A stretch of 64,000 nt of DNA from Allomyces macrogynus ATCC 38327 (Eukaryota; Blastocladiomycota; Blastocladiomycetes; Blastocladiales; Blastocladiaceae). Numbering within the stretch: position 1 is the stretch's first letter; each line of letters begins with the position of its first letter. The stretch lies in NCBI GenBank assembly GCA_000151295.1, contig GG745329.1:1162427-1226426 (forward strand). The letters are read 5' to 3'. The notes beneath the pieces are model-generated. The model had not been told where the DNA came from. It did no database searches and saw only the letters and a list, made by a program, of their open reading frames with translations. Below, piece by piece: positions 11,189 through 22,994 of the stretch. Position numbers and translations under genes: made by a program.

Positions 11189-14100
11189 ATGACCCCGCCA
11201 ACAAGTGCCGCCGCCAAGATTGCACCTTCAACCCCCACCAAGATGCCCGCCGCACCGACCACGACCAAGACCACGGCATCAACAACCGACGCACCGGCGC
11301 TCACGGCCGCGCTTGACCGGTGGCGAGCGCGCCTCGCCAACCGCACGGATCTCGCCCTGCCCACCGACTACCCGCGCGCGTCGCCGCAGCGATTTGTCGA
11401 GGCCGACGTTGTGCGCGACCTGCCGCTGCCGACCACCGTTGCTATCTTGCAGCTCGCGCTCCGCTGGCAGGCTGACCGGCTTGCGACCGACCCGACGGCC
11501 GTCAGCGAAGATGCCGCGCTCGCGACCCCGTTCCACGTCTTGCTCGCCGCATTCGCCGTTCTCCTGCACCGCTACACGGGCGAGGACGATGTGAGCGTGG
11601 GCAGTTCAGCGCCCGATAACGGGTGGCCGATTGTCATGCGGCTCAACATTGACGCGACGTGGACGTTCCGCCAAGTCGTCGAGCATGTGTGCCAGGTACG
11701 CTTTCGTGTTGTATTTTCGGGGAGCAATCAGTGAACGACAACTCACCAAGCGGCCCAATCCATTGATCGCAGATTGAACAAGACGCGCTCGCCGACCCGG
11801 TCCCCTTCTCTAAGCTCGTTGCCGCGCTGCAGTCCTCGTCGAGCTCGGCCGACCACCCGGGCGGCGCGAGCTCCGCAGCCGCTCCGCCATTCAAGGTTCG
11901 CTTTTTCAACCTGGCCGATACGACGCCTGCGACCACGGCCAGCATGGCTGCCACCGACTGGACCATCTTCATTTCCACTTCGCCGTCGCTGCGCCGGTTG
12001 CTGCCGCTGCACGTGCGCATCGCCTACAATACGTGCCTCTACGCGCGCGAGCGCATGGAGGACCTGACCAACCAGCTGCTGCTCGTGCTCGACGCGGCGC
12101 TCAACCAGCCCGACGTGCCCGTTGGTGCCGTGTCGCTCGTGACCGACGCGATGCGCACGCGCAACGCCGTCCCGGACCCGACGGTGCCGTTGCACTGGGA
12201 CCAGTGGGAGGGCCCAATTAACGAGATTTTCGCGCGCAACGCCCGCGCGCACCCGGACCGGACTTGTGCCGTCGAGCATGTCGTGCGCAACGGCACCACG
12301 ATCCCAAGGCAGTTCACGTACAAGACCATTCACCGCGCCGCCAACACGCTCGCGCACCATCTGTTGCGGCACGGCGTGCAGCGCGAGGACGTGGTCATGC
12401 TCTATTCGTACCGCGGCGTCGACTTGATGGTTGCCATCATGGGCGTGCTTGCGGCCGGGTGCACGTTTTCGGTCATCGACCCGGCCTACCCACCGCAGCG
12501 GCAGATCATTTACCTGCAAGTCGCCAAGCCGCGCGCGCTCGTGGTCCTCAAGCACGCGGGCGAGCTCGACCAGACCGTGCGCGACTACGTCCGCTCGGAC
12601 CTGCAGCTCGTGTGCGAGGTGCCCGCTCTCGCGCTCGCGGACGCGGGCGACTTGACTGCCGCAGTAGACCTCGCGCCCGACGCGGCGCGCGCCGGTACCG
12701 ACCCGGGCATCCCGATCGGGCCCGACTCGATTGGCACGCTCAGTTTCACGTCCGGGTCGACGGGCATTCCCAAGGGCGTGCGCGGCCGTCACTTCTCGCT
12801 GACGCATTTTTACCCGTGGATGCGCACGCGGTTCGGGCTCTCGGAGAATGAACCGGTTCACGATGCTTTCGGGGATCGCGCACGACCCGATCCAGCGCGA
12901 TATCTTCACGCCGCTCTACTTGGGCGCCGCGCTGTATATTCCGACGGCCGCGGATATTGGGACGCCCGGACAACTCGCGCAGTGGATGCGCACGCACCAG
13001 GTGACCGTCACGCACTTGACGCCGGCCATGGGGCAGCTGCTCACGGCGGCCATGAGCATGCACGGTGGTGCGGGCGCGACCGCGAATGGCGGCAGCGCGC
13101 ACCAGGAGATCACATCGCTGCGCAATTCGTTCTTTGTCGGGGATATCCTGACCAAGCGCGACGTGCTCCGGCTGCAGCACTTGGCGCCCAACTGTGCGGT
13201 CATCAACATGTATGGCACGACCGGTTCGTATTTTTTCTTCTCGCGAATTCCTGACGATGCGCTGTCCAAAAAACCGATCGCTAACGCGTCCCTGAATACC
13301 CCCATAGAAACACAACGTGCCGTGTCGTACCTGCGCATCCCGCCGCGCTCCGACGACCCCGAGTGGATCAACGAGCAAAAGGACGTGATGCCCGCGGGCC
13401 AAGGCATGGTCGACGTGCAGCTGCTCGTCATCAACAAGACGGGCCAGATGTGCGGTGTCGGCGAAGTCGGTGAGCTCTACGTCCGCAGTTCCGGGCTCGC
13501 GGAGGGCTACCTCGGCCTGCTCGACGCGACGGCCGCCAAATTTGTCACCAACCCGTTTGCGGCCACAGCGGCCAAGGCCGAGCCGACGCCCACGATCCCG
13601 TTCTACCATGGCGCGCGCGACCGCATGTACCGCACGGGCGATCTCGGGCGGTACCGCCCCGACGGGCTCGTCGAGTGCAGCGGGCGCGCCGACGACCAAG
13701 TGAAGCTGCGCGGGTTCCGCATCGAACTTGGCGAGATCGACATGTACTTGTCACAGCACCCGCGCGTGCGCGAGAACGTGACGCTCGTGCGCCGCGACAA
13801 GGACGAGGAGCAGACGCTCGTGTCGTACATTGTCTTGACCGACGCGCACCACGAGGGGTCGCAGCACGACCGTGGCCACTTGCGGTATGCGGTCCCGCGC
13901 GACTTTGACGACCTGTGCGTGTCGCTGCGCGAGTTCTTGCGGCACAAGTTGCCCTCCTACGCGGTGCCCGCCGTCGTTTGCCCGCTGCGCAAGCTGCCGC
14001 TCACGCCCAACGGTAAGGTCGACAAGCACGCATTGCCGTTCCCGGACACGTCGCTGCTCTACGGCGAGTCGGCTGCCGCGGCGTCATCGGCGACCGCTGA

Positions 14101-15880
14101 TGAAGATGACTTCGGTGCCGCATACGCGACCCTCCGCGCGCTCTGGGCCGACCTGCTCGGCGTGCCCGAACGCCGACTGCGTCCGGACGCGCACTTTTTC
14201 GACATGGGTGGGCACAGTATCCTCGCGACGCGGCTCACGCTGCGCGTGCGGTCGGAACTCGGTGTCGCCGACGCGCCGCTCGCGCTCGTCTTTGACTTCC
14301 CGGTCCTACGCGACATGGCCGCGCAGATCGAGGGCATGATGTCGATCGTGGCCCCCGTCGCTGCCGACGAGGTGACCCCCGTATTCGATTATGCCGCGCA
14401 CGCCGTCCTGCCCGCCGACGTGGTTCCCGCAGCCGGTACCGCGGCGCCCACGGCGCGCCCCAAGCACGTGCTCGTCACTGGCGCGACTGGGTTCCTCGGT
14501 GCGTTCATTGTCGCGCAAATGCTCGACCGCCTCCTCGCGCTCGAGTCCGACACTCGCGGTGTGCGTGTGACGTGCGTCGCCCGTGCGCGCGACGACGGTG
14601 CCGCGACGCAGCGCGTCGTGGCCAACCTGCAGCGGCACGCGTGCTGGAACGACAAGTACGCGCCGCACGTCGTTGGGGTCGCCGGCGACTTGGCCAAGCC
14701 GCAGTGGGGCATTGATGCCGCCACCTGGACGCAGCTTGCGCGCGACGTTGATGCGATCGTGCATAACGGTGCCATGGTGCACTGGGTCTACCCGTACGCC
14801 AAGCTCGCGCCGGCCAATGTGGACGGGACGGTCACGGCCCTGCGGCTCGCGGTCGCCGGCGGGAAGACCAAGCCCGTGCACTTTGTTTCGTCGACGTCGG
14901 TGCTCGATACGCCGTACTACGCTACGGAAGTCGCGCAACTCGAGCCCCCGCTCAACCGCGTGCCCGAGGCTGATGCGCTGGAGGGTTCGCGCGTCGGGTT
15001 GCGGTCCGGGTACGCGCAGACCAAGTGGGTCGCGGAACGGCTGTGCGCGCAGGCCGCCCAGCGTGGGGTGCCGGTCACGGTCGTGCGCCCAGGTTACATT
15101 GTGGGCCACGCGCAGTCGGGCGTGACCAACGGCGATGATTTCCTGTGGCGACTCGTCAAGGGGTGCCTCGAAGTCGGTGCCGTCCCGCAGATCCAGAACG
15201 TCGTCAACATGTGCCCCGTTGACTATGTCGCGGAAGTGGTTGTGGCGGTCACGCTCGCGGACGCCGCGCAAGTGCAGCGCGCAGGAGACGTGTCGCCGCC
15301 GGCGTCGCCCACGACGTCGACCGTCGCCAAGGCCGACCTGGCTGCCACGGCCTCGTGGACGCTGCCGGGTACCCCCGCACACGCCGTCTACGGCCGCGTC
15401 TACCACACGTACAACCCGGACCACTTCCGGTTCGTCGACCTGCTCGGCGGATCGCTCACGACCCATGGGTGGCAAGTGCGTGACACGGCCTACCTCGAAT
15501 GGCGCGCCGCACTGCTCAAGTACGTGACCAACTCGGCCGCCGACTCGGCGCTCTACCCGCTGCTGCACTTTGTCCTCGATGATTTGCCGACGTCGACGCG
15601 CGCGCCCGCGCTCGATACGGCGCATGCCGATACGGTCATGCGCGCCTGGCGCAACCAGGTCAAGGCCGCGGTCGGTGCGACGGAAGCGCCCGCGGCGCGG
15701 CCGGCGCCGATGCGCGATGTCGTGCCGCGGTCGTTGGCGTACTTGGTGGCTGCGGGCTTCTTGCCGCAGCCGAGTGATGTGGGGAGCGCGGCACGGGCGT
15801 TGCCGCCGGTGCCGGAAGTCGCGCAGCGCGCGCTGGCGGCGTCGGGTGGGGTCGCGATGCGCACGTCGGCGGCGGCCTGA
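11189..15880 (+). CDS. LYS2: L-2-aminoadipate reductase, lysine biosynthesis (apparent +1 shift)
   Basis: Large enzyme of the fungal alpha-aminoadipate pathway. It adenylates alpha-aminoadipate, loads it on a phosphopantetheine arm and reduces it to the semialdehyde. Exons: 11189-11695, 11773-13223 and 13308-15880 (about 1509 aa; yeast Lys2 is 1392). Domains: adenylation (VDLMVAIMGVLAAG, FTSGSTGIPKGV near residue 495, MLSGIAHDPIQRD, YRTGDLGRY, GRADDQVKLRGFRIELGEID); carrier (FFDMGGHSILATRL, Ser codon at 14216-14218); and an NADPH-dependent reductase domain (LVTGATGFLGAF near residue 1041, YAQTKW Tyr/Lys pair near 1221). The second intron (13224-13307) is 84 nt with no stop, so it also reads through; removing it restores MYGTTETQRAVSY. 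The frame breaks at 12853: GAACCGGTTC has one extra C, with no homologous residue lost. This could be an assembly error or a disabling mutation. A LYS5-type phosphopantetheinyl transferase would be needed for activity. Confidence 0.93.
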
Positions 15881-16783
15881 GTGAGGAGGAAGAGGATGGT
15901 GGCAGGAGTGGAGAGCAGGGAGTGTACATAGCGTTTGCAATCAACAAGAAGGCGCGTTGGAGTTCTCCATTATTTGAACGTGGATCGACTGGCTGCCGGG
16001 CACGCATCGGAGAGGAAACGGTCGCGGCAAGGAAACGGTCGTGGGGAGGCCGCCGAGCGCGGTGGAGCTGAAAGCCGGCATGCCATGAGTTGGTGTGTAA
16101 ACACGTGACCGCGTCGCTCGATCGGCGCCGTGATCGCTCGTCGCCAAGCTCCTCCTTTCTTTGATCTCCCGGCCCACCGCGACCTCGACGTCCTTTCTTC
16201 TCTCCGACCCTTCGTCGTCGACGAACCTCTCAACTTGCTGCAAGCCGCTCTCCTGCAATCTTCACTCTGATTCCGCCCGGGCAACCTGCCGCTCAACATC
16301 GTTCACCAGTCCGCCGCCCTGCCGGGCCCGCGCAACCCCACCACCTCCGCTCCCCCGTCTTGCACCACCGCCGTTCTTCCGGTCCCCCTTGTGCACCCAC
16401 TCGAGCAAGTCCCGACCTCCCGGGCCTGACCCCGGGTCTCCTCGCCCCCCCCCCCCCCCCCCCCCCCACCCGTCCTCTTCCCCCAAGGTCCACCCCGTCC
16501 CATATCTCTCGGCGGTCGGGACGGCGTGTAGGCCCCGGGGCCGCCAACAGCGTGCGGGCCCAACCGTGAGCGACAGGCGGGGGGTACCGGACGGGTTCAT
16601 TACGTATAAACCCACTAAATTTGTAATGCCCGCCGGCGCGCGAACACAGCCACATCCAATGTTTGGGAGGCTCGGAAATCCTTCATGGCCGCGAACGTCT
16701 TCCTCAGACAGCCAGATGGGTTCCCCACACATCCAATCCGGTATAGCGCGCTCACCCGCGGGGCCATTGGTCACGGTCACTTC
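15881..16783. other. intergenic/unresolved region with poly-C run before gap
   Basis: Sequence between LYS2 and the first scaffold gap. Up to about 16430 it resembles an ordinary promoter/5' leader: the C/T-rich stretch at 16150-16440 has no clear coding bias. From about 16470 to the gap the sequence changes character, with a GTATAAACCCACTAAATTTG patch at about 16603-16622. No gene could be supported; frames crossing the Ns are artefacts. Confidence 0.35.
16445..16467. repeat. 23-base poly-C homopolymer
   Basis: An uninterrupted run of 23 C residues, by far the longest G/C homopolymer in the window. It lies 317 bases before a gap. Such runs are hard to sequence and may mark an assembly join or a real hypermutable tract. 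Confidence 0.8.
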
Positions 16784-16883
16784 NNNNNNNNNNNNNNNNN
16801 NNNNNNNNNNNNNNNNNNNNNNNNNNNNNNNNNNNNNNNNNNNNNNNNNNNNNNNNNNNNNNNNNNNNNNNNNNNNNNNNNNN
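16784..16883. other. scaffold gap, exactly 100 N
   Basis: Run of exactly 100 N, the conventional placeholder for a gap of unknown size. The 5' end of the next gene may lie inside it. Confidence 0.95.
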
Positions 16884-19800
16884 ATTCGCGGTAGAATCGG
16901 CCAGTATTGGATCATGCCGTCAGACCAGGCTCTGGTCCTGGGCGACGCGCTGCCGATGCAGCTCTTGGTCGTGGCCATGGGCGAGGCCCTGCGCGTGACC
17001 GTTCTCACTCACGAGGTGCGTTCGCTCTCCGCGTTCACCGTCGTGAGTAACTCGCAACTGACCGCCGTTCTCCACCCACCTGCAGGGACGCTCCGAGTTC
17101 CACGCACTTCATTCCGCGCACGACTTCAGCCTGCAGACGCCCGTGAACGGGCTCGACGCAGCGCACCTTGTCGCTTTCGTCCAGCAACACCTGCGGCGTG
17201 TGCATCCGGCGCTCTTTGCCAAGGTCGACGACAAGCTCGTGCTCGACGACCTGCTACAGCTCCAGTACGCGGGATACCTGACAACGTCGGCCTTTCACCT
17301 GCTCGCGGGTCCGCCGAAGGCCGACAAGACCGGCGGAAACAGCCTAACGCGGTCGTACTCGAACACGTCCTTCAAGGGACTTTCGCGCATGAACAGTTTC
17401 AGCGGGATCGGCACGGCGGCACCGTCGGCAATGGCCGTCAACCTCGCAGTGCTCTTGCGGCCGGCGGCGCCCGTCGCAACGCGCATGGCTGTGTTTTACG
17501 ATGATCGGTCGGGTACAGGTCGCCATTGGCTGCGGGGTTTGGATCAAGTGGACGCCGCGCTCACCAGTCTTGTTTTGATTTTGTAGAGGGACTCCTCGAC
17601 GAGGCTCTGGCCATGTTCAAGGCGATCGCGAACAACGACCCGACGAATGGTACGCGGTGCTTTCCGGGGCTCTTCCGTCTCCCCCCTTCTCCCGATCGCT
17701 AACGACCCACACGACCTCGGTTCTCCAGTTCCACTGCCCGAAGATTGCCCAGAGCCCACGGCAGTACGTTCTCCACCGTGTGCAAAACGGGCCGGTTTCC
17801 TTGTTTCTGATTTGCTCGATGTAGCCTCTTTCCGGGACCATCCGCGGCATCATGAACGAGTGCCTCAAATACGTGCGCTTCATCATGGACGGATTTGCCA
17901 AGTTCGACCGGGTACGTTGATGGAAAACTGAGTTGCTTTCTTCGCTCCGGGCTCACGCGTCGCGCTCGATAACGAACTAGGCGATGACCTACACGGACAT
18001 GTTCACGGAACCCGGCAGCAAGTCGGAGCAAGAGTGGCACCAAGCGCTCGTCGTTGCGCGGCAAGCCAAGTCGGCGTCGATTGCACTGGCCCTCGACAAG
18101 AGCGTCGCCGTCTTGAAACAGGCTTTGGCGGCTGACGACGTGTCTGCCTTTATCGCGGCCATCTCCACGGTACGTCGTCAGGTCGACTGACTTTTGCAGC
18201 TCGGTGTGACACAAGGATTGTCACACACTGCGTCTCGGTTTAGGAGGAACTCTTGGCCACACTCCGCGAGGCCGGCTACCGTGGCGTTCAACTCGAGGAC
18301 GTGTTGGCGATCGTCAAGGGAGAGCCGAGCCCGTTGGCGCCGGTCAAGTCCACGACCGTGTTTCCGCTGCGGCGTGCGTGCGAGGTGCGTCGCGCCGACA
18401 AGAACTGCGGGCTCACGGATGAAGTACTGACGCAAAGGTGGTTTCGGTAGGGCATGGACGGGTCGTTCCCCGACATCGCGGAGGCGGCCAAGTTCCCGCG
18501 CCTGGTGTCCATCTGGATAATGGCCCTGGAATCGACTGTGAATGATGGCGTCAAGGAAGGCGACCCCTTCTCCAAGTGGCATTTTGCGCGCTGCTTCGCG
18601 GCGCTCAGGCTGATCACTGCGGCGGTCAACACCTTCCGTGGCGACCGCGACAAGAAGCGGATGCTTGACGGGCTGTTTAGCGACACCAAGAACGGCCACT
18701 GGACGCCGCTCGAGCCCAGCCAGACGCAATTGCTCATGGCGCTGACCGTGCACAAGCCCAAGAGCAAGCGCCGGCGCGTATTGTTGCTGCTCACAGATCG
18801 AGCCGTCCTCATCAAGGACGACTGGAACCTCGGCGAGAGCGACTTTCTCAAACCCTGCCCGACGGCTCTGCTCGCCTACGTGCGCAACGGATCGCATGTC
18901 GAGCGCGAGTGGCCGCTCGCGCACTCGACGGTCGTGCGCACGGTCACGGCGCAGGGCGAGCACGTGCTCGAACTGCTCGATGCGCACGGCCGCATTGATT
19001 TGAAGTTTGTGCCTACGCCGGGCGTCGATACGAAGAAGGCGCTCGTTCTGCTCGACGAGTTTGTGGCGCGCGCCGAGCGCGCCGTCACGGATTTGCTCGC
19101 TAAGGAGGCCAAGACGACGCCCGTGATCATGACGACCGCCGCAGGGGTTGTGTGCCACGTCGTGCCGATCAAGGTCGGGTCGATGCTCGCTGTCTCGGCC
19201 GACCACTACGACCACGTTCTCGCACTGTGCGATGTGGTCGAGGACCGGCCAGCGCCGCTCGTATCACGCACGCAGATCCACCATCGCGCGGCCGGCGTGT
19301 TTGAAATGGAGCAGTACGATTCGGATTCTCCTTACCGGCTGAAGTTTTGCCGCCGTACTCACTTCCATTTTCTTCCACAGGCACTTCACGGACCCGACCA
19401 CGCACCACGCCGATCAGACGCTGTCGAAGCGCATGGCCTCGTTCACCGGGTGCCTGCACCAACTACTCGCGACGCTGCAGACACAGTCGGCCGACCACCA
19501 CGCGCGCGTCACATCGCTGACAGCGCGCAAGCGGTTCCTATACCTGCGCGACGTACTGCTCAGTGCCAAGGTCGTCGACCAAGTCCGGCACGGCCATTTC
19601 CCGCAGTATGCCGAGTCGATCGCGCCATCGTCGCTGCGATCGACCACCTCGGTTCGGTCGGGCCTGTCGGCATCGCCCGTCAAGGCCTCCGGCGGTCCTG
19701 GGCACAGTACTGGCATGAAGAGTAGTGCGAGCACCGTGGGCCTGCACGATCTCAAGAAGGGCGGCGCCGCACGGTCGATGCTCGCGCGCATGTCGAATTT

Positions 19801-21341
19801 CCGGTCGGCGAGCCAGAGCCAGATGGGCGCCAAGGGCGGCGATCGCAGCAGTATCATGTCTCACCAGACGGGCCGGAGCCAGATGCAGGACACAACGGGT
19901 GATCGCAGCAGTATCAAGTCCCAGCAGCCGATGCCGGCCAAGTCGTATCTCCCCGACAGTGTCATGAGCCGGTTCCGTGGCGGGATGCGCGGCGAGCTAT
20001 CTCAGGAGACGTTGCATGGGTACTATGTCGAGGTCCTTGCGCACTTGATGTCCGCTGCGGCCGACGGCGCGAATCTGGCGACGCCGAACCCGACGCGGTC
20101 GCGCGGCGACGCCAAGATGGGCATGGACGCCAAGTTGATAGCCAAGGTCGCGATGCGCATGCAGACGCAGCAGCGGCTTAAGGAAGAACACCTCGACGAC
20201 CTCTCCGCCGAGGGCCTGCTCGAGGCGCTCGCGCGCGTGACGCTGATTCTCGCGCCGCTGCTCACGCCGTCGGTCGCGGCCGAGTTGCACCAGATCGCGC
20301 GCGACGCGCGCGCCAACGGATCGGATTTGGATGCGTCGCTCCCGCGCGTCGCTGATGTGCTCGCCAAAGAGCATCCGACCAAGCATGCCAACGCGCTGCT
20401 GTTCCTCGACATGGTCCGCGTGATCCGCACGTCGGCTACGCGGTTTGATCCAGCACGTGCCGATACGTGCCTCGAGTGGAAATGCGTGCACGAAGTGTTC
20501 TTCCGGTCCTTCTGCGCGCGCGGGACAGCGGGGCACGGCGGTGAGGCCGCGTGGGAGGAGCTCGATATGCAGATGGCGACGCTCAAGATGCTGTTCGACC
20601 ATGTACCGCATCTGGCTGATCACGCCGAACAGCATTTGGCGGTTCGGTGCGCAGCTGGGAGACTCAATTCCGCGTATAACCAAGACACTGCAGTCTCGCA
20701 ACCATCCGCGCTGGCGGCGGCGGCGACCGGGCCGAAATGGACGTCGAAGTTCAAGCTCGGGAACGTGCTGTCGCTGCCCGGGTCGAGCAAGCGTGGTGCC
20801 GGCGTGCCCGCGAGCCAAGTGGCCCCACCGCCGGCCGCGGCGGCGCACCTGCAGCGACACAAGAGTCTTTCGGTTCGTTTGACCACCCTTTCATCGATGT
20901 TCTTTATTGCCGATGGCTCAGCTGACAATACCGCCCACCCCTTTTCAGTCTATGTCCGACTCACCAAGCGTGCACAGCTACTCGCGTCCGCACTCGCCGC
21001 TCGCGGCACATGGGCTCGGCATCATCGAAGAATCAGCGATCCAGGAAGCCGACGAGTCGGTCGAAGAGCACTTTGCCGCGCACATTGCAGCGAGAACCCC
21101 GCTCTCCGTCATGACCGGGCAGGAGTCGACCGAGACCTTGCTCGACGGTGCCGTATCGGGGATGATCATGCGCGCCGGCTCGAGCTCGGTCTCGGACGCG
21201 GCGCTCGTGCGGTCTCCGCTCGGGAGTGCAACGACAGTCGTGTCTGCCGAGGACCAGGCTGTGGGCGCGCAGGGCAAGCTCGTCGAGGGCGCGGCGGGCG
21301 CGGTGGGGGTTGTGATCGTGCCGTCGGTGCTCATTGGGTGA
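16884..21341 (+). CDS. large multi-exon protein, PH-like and possible RhoGAP-like regions (5' end uncertain)
   Basis: Proposed exons: 16884/16914-17015, 17086-17512, 17587-17649, 17729-17763, 17825-17911, 17981-18169, 18244-18384, 18451-19313, 19381-20872 and 20949-21341. Every junction is GT-AG with 60-80 nt introns and keeps the frame, giving about 1270 residues. The first ATG after the gap is at 16914, but the true start may be in the gap. Residues encoded at about 18760-19100 read like a PH domain (RVLLLLTDRAVLIKDDW, then alternating strands and a C-terminal helix). Residues at about 20190-20530 (LAPLLTPSVAAEL, then HANALLFLDMVRVI) resemble the second half of a RhoGAP fold, with no arginine finger seen. 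Between them is a Ser-rich linker with repeated GDRSSI motifs; the C-terminus is acidic and Ser-rich. A Rho/Ras signalling role is a guess; no family was recognised with certainty. Confidence 0.6.
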
Positions 21342-21812
21342 AGGTGGAGTCGGGACTTGGGGTTGGTAGATGGTGGGAGGGATACTGTTTCTAGGAATGA
21401 GACTCGGACAAGGTCAATTATGACCGCTTGCCTTTCGCTCTTCACAGAGATTATGACCGTCATGCTCGTCGTGTTTCCAAGATTGGTATAAAAAAGAGAT
21501 GTATTTGCAAAATCCACGCGCGCAACAAAGAGACAAAGTGTCAAGAACCACACCGTGGCGTGTTACCGGTGCAAGGAATGCTCACAGCAGCGACGATTCC
21601 GGATCAGCAGAGGGTGCCGTGCTGCGTGCGCGCATCCCTGACCAAAAATCGGTGCGCAACGGCTGCACGCTCTTCTGCCCCATGCGCGACTTTTTTGGAT
21701 CATCAACAAGCTGCCTTTTGACGGGTCGTTTCTTGTTGAGTCGAACCGAAACGCGCTCGTCCACCGCGCTGGGAAACGCTTGCGAGTCGGTCGGCGACAC
21801 GAGCTCAGCCGA
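21342..21812. other. non-coding stretch downstream of the large gene
   Basis: No supported gene. It is relatively A/T-rich near 21440-21550 and contains a clear TATA-like word (listed separately) without an evident start codon in coding context behind it. Confidence 0.35.
21487..21495 (+). promoter_or_regulatory. orphan TATA-like box
   Basis: TATAAAAAA preceded by GG is a near-consensus TATA box on the plus strand. No recognisable coding exon follows within 300 bases, so it may be part of an A/T-rich 3' region instead. Confidence 0.25.
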
Positions 21813-22300
21813 TCATTCCTCTTTGGCTTGCGTCGTCGGCGGGGCCGGCGCCTCGACCACGGCCGCGGTCGGCACCTTATCGGGTACCGTCGTCACCGAA
21901 ACCAGCTGCGCGTCGTCGGTGCCAGAGACATGCGGGAGCACCGCTTCGAGCAGCGGGACTGGTAGCGGTGAGTCTGCATGTAGCACGGCCAACACTTCCT
22001 TCTCCACCCCCACGCGCGCCGCGACCGTGTCGGCTGGCAATACGTCAAGAGTCCGTGGGCAGGACCAGCGTCTCGACCGCGTCCGACATTACCAACACCG
22101 GATCAGTCGCTGAAATCGGGGCCAAACACGCGTCGTCGGCGCCCGCGGGCACTGGGCCCAAGACCCGCGGGAGCGCGGCTTCGGGAGGCGGCACAGGCGA
22201 CAGCAAGCGTGTGCGTGCGGCCACCCGGTGCATCTCCACCACTGGCACGCCCGCAGCGGCGGCTGTGTCTGTCGGTGCGCCGGGTGGGCGGCCGGCAGGC
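21813..22300 (-). CDS. possible Ala/Pro/Val-rich coding fragment, structure unresolved
   Basis: Two adjacent minus-strand frames, 22248-22045 (extendable upstream to about 22300) and 22040-21813, are one base out of phase. Both show the same loose pattern: a run of Leu/Val/Pro, then a G(A/T)DDA(C/Q)L motif, then Val/Ala/Pro-rich residues. This looks like two diverged copies of a roughly 60-residue repeat, possibly the C-terminus of a spliced or decayed gene ending in TTQAKEE and a stop at 21813. No GT-AG intron joining them could be fixed and no family is recognised. It could be non-coding. Confidence 0.25.
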
Positions 22301-22994
22301 CGCGTGGGTGTCTCCTGATGGCGGCTGGGAGGGCTGCGTAGTAGCGGCAGTGGTGGGCATCAACCCGCGCGCTCCAGCTGCAGACCCCAGCATGATTGAT
22401 TTCTTGCAAGCCAAACGCAGCGAAGCATCCGGACGCGATCACGTTTATTCGTTTGGGGCCGCACCTTGCGGCGATGTGCTGCCGCCACTTTCGCCTCCAC
22501 CACCTCTGTCTGTCTCCATCGCGCACTTGGGCGTTGGACGAGAGACAAGCCGGTCGAGCACGCTTTCTCTGCATTTTGCCGGCCGAAGCTGCGCTACCGT
22601 CCCCGCTCCCGCCACACCGTAAATCATTATTCCACCAGCGACCGGCGCTGATGACCAACCGTCTCTACTTGTGGGCAACGATGATGTCGTTCGTCGGCGC
22701 TCCGCGCAAAAACGCGAAGGAGCAACGGCGCCCCCAAGCCTTCCACCATATTGTTCCGGCCGTGGTTCTCGCACAGCACGCTTGTTCTCAACAACGACGC
22801 GACCCAAGTTGACGCATTCCATCCATCCGTCGTTTTAGACGGTGGATATTGTGCCGGCGCCCCATCACGACCACGACGCGACGCGCCTGCTTCAAGGGTT
22901 GGGAAGCAAACGGTGATATAAGGCCATCCTCCGACCTGGGTCCTGCTCCACCAACGTCGAGCTGAGCGACGCGGCCCGAGCTATACCCGCCACC
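22301..22994. other. intergenic region upstream of the kinesin gene
   Basis: About 700 bases with no supported gene. The last 80 bases contain the kinesin core promoter with a TATA box. Confidence 0.35.
22917..22923 (+). promoter_or_regulatory. TATA box of the kinesin-like gene
   Basis: TATAAGG within GGTGATATAAGGCC, 78 bases upstream of the kinesin start codon, in an otherwise GC-rich region. The start itself has a near-perfect eukaryotic context (GCCACCATGG). Confidence 0.5.

Noticed and set aside
12853..12853. An intron as explanation for the LYS2 frame change
   Set aside because: Family residues continue without loss on both sides of a single extra base; no splice signals are possible.
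14306..15940. 544-codon minus-strand ORF opposite LYS2
   Set aside because: Antisense of a securely identified reductase domain; no family signal.
16161..17504. 447-codon plus-strand ORF that runs through the N gap
   Set aside because: Continuity across 100 placeholder Ns is meaningless; only the part after the gap fits the downstream gene.
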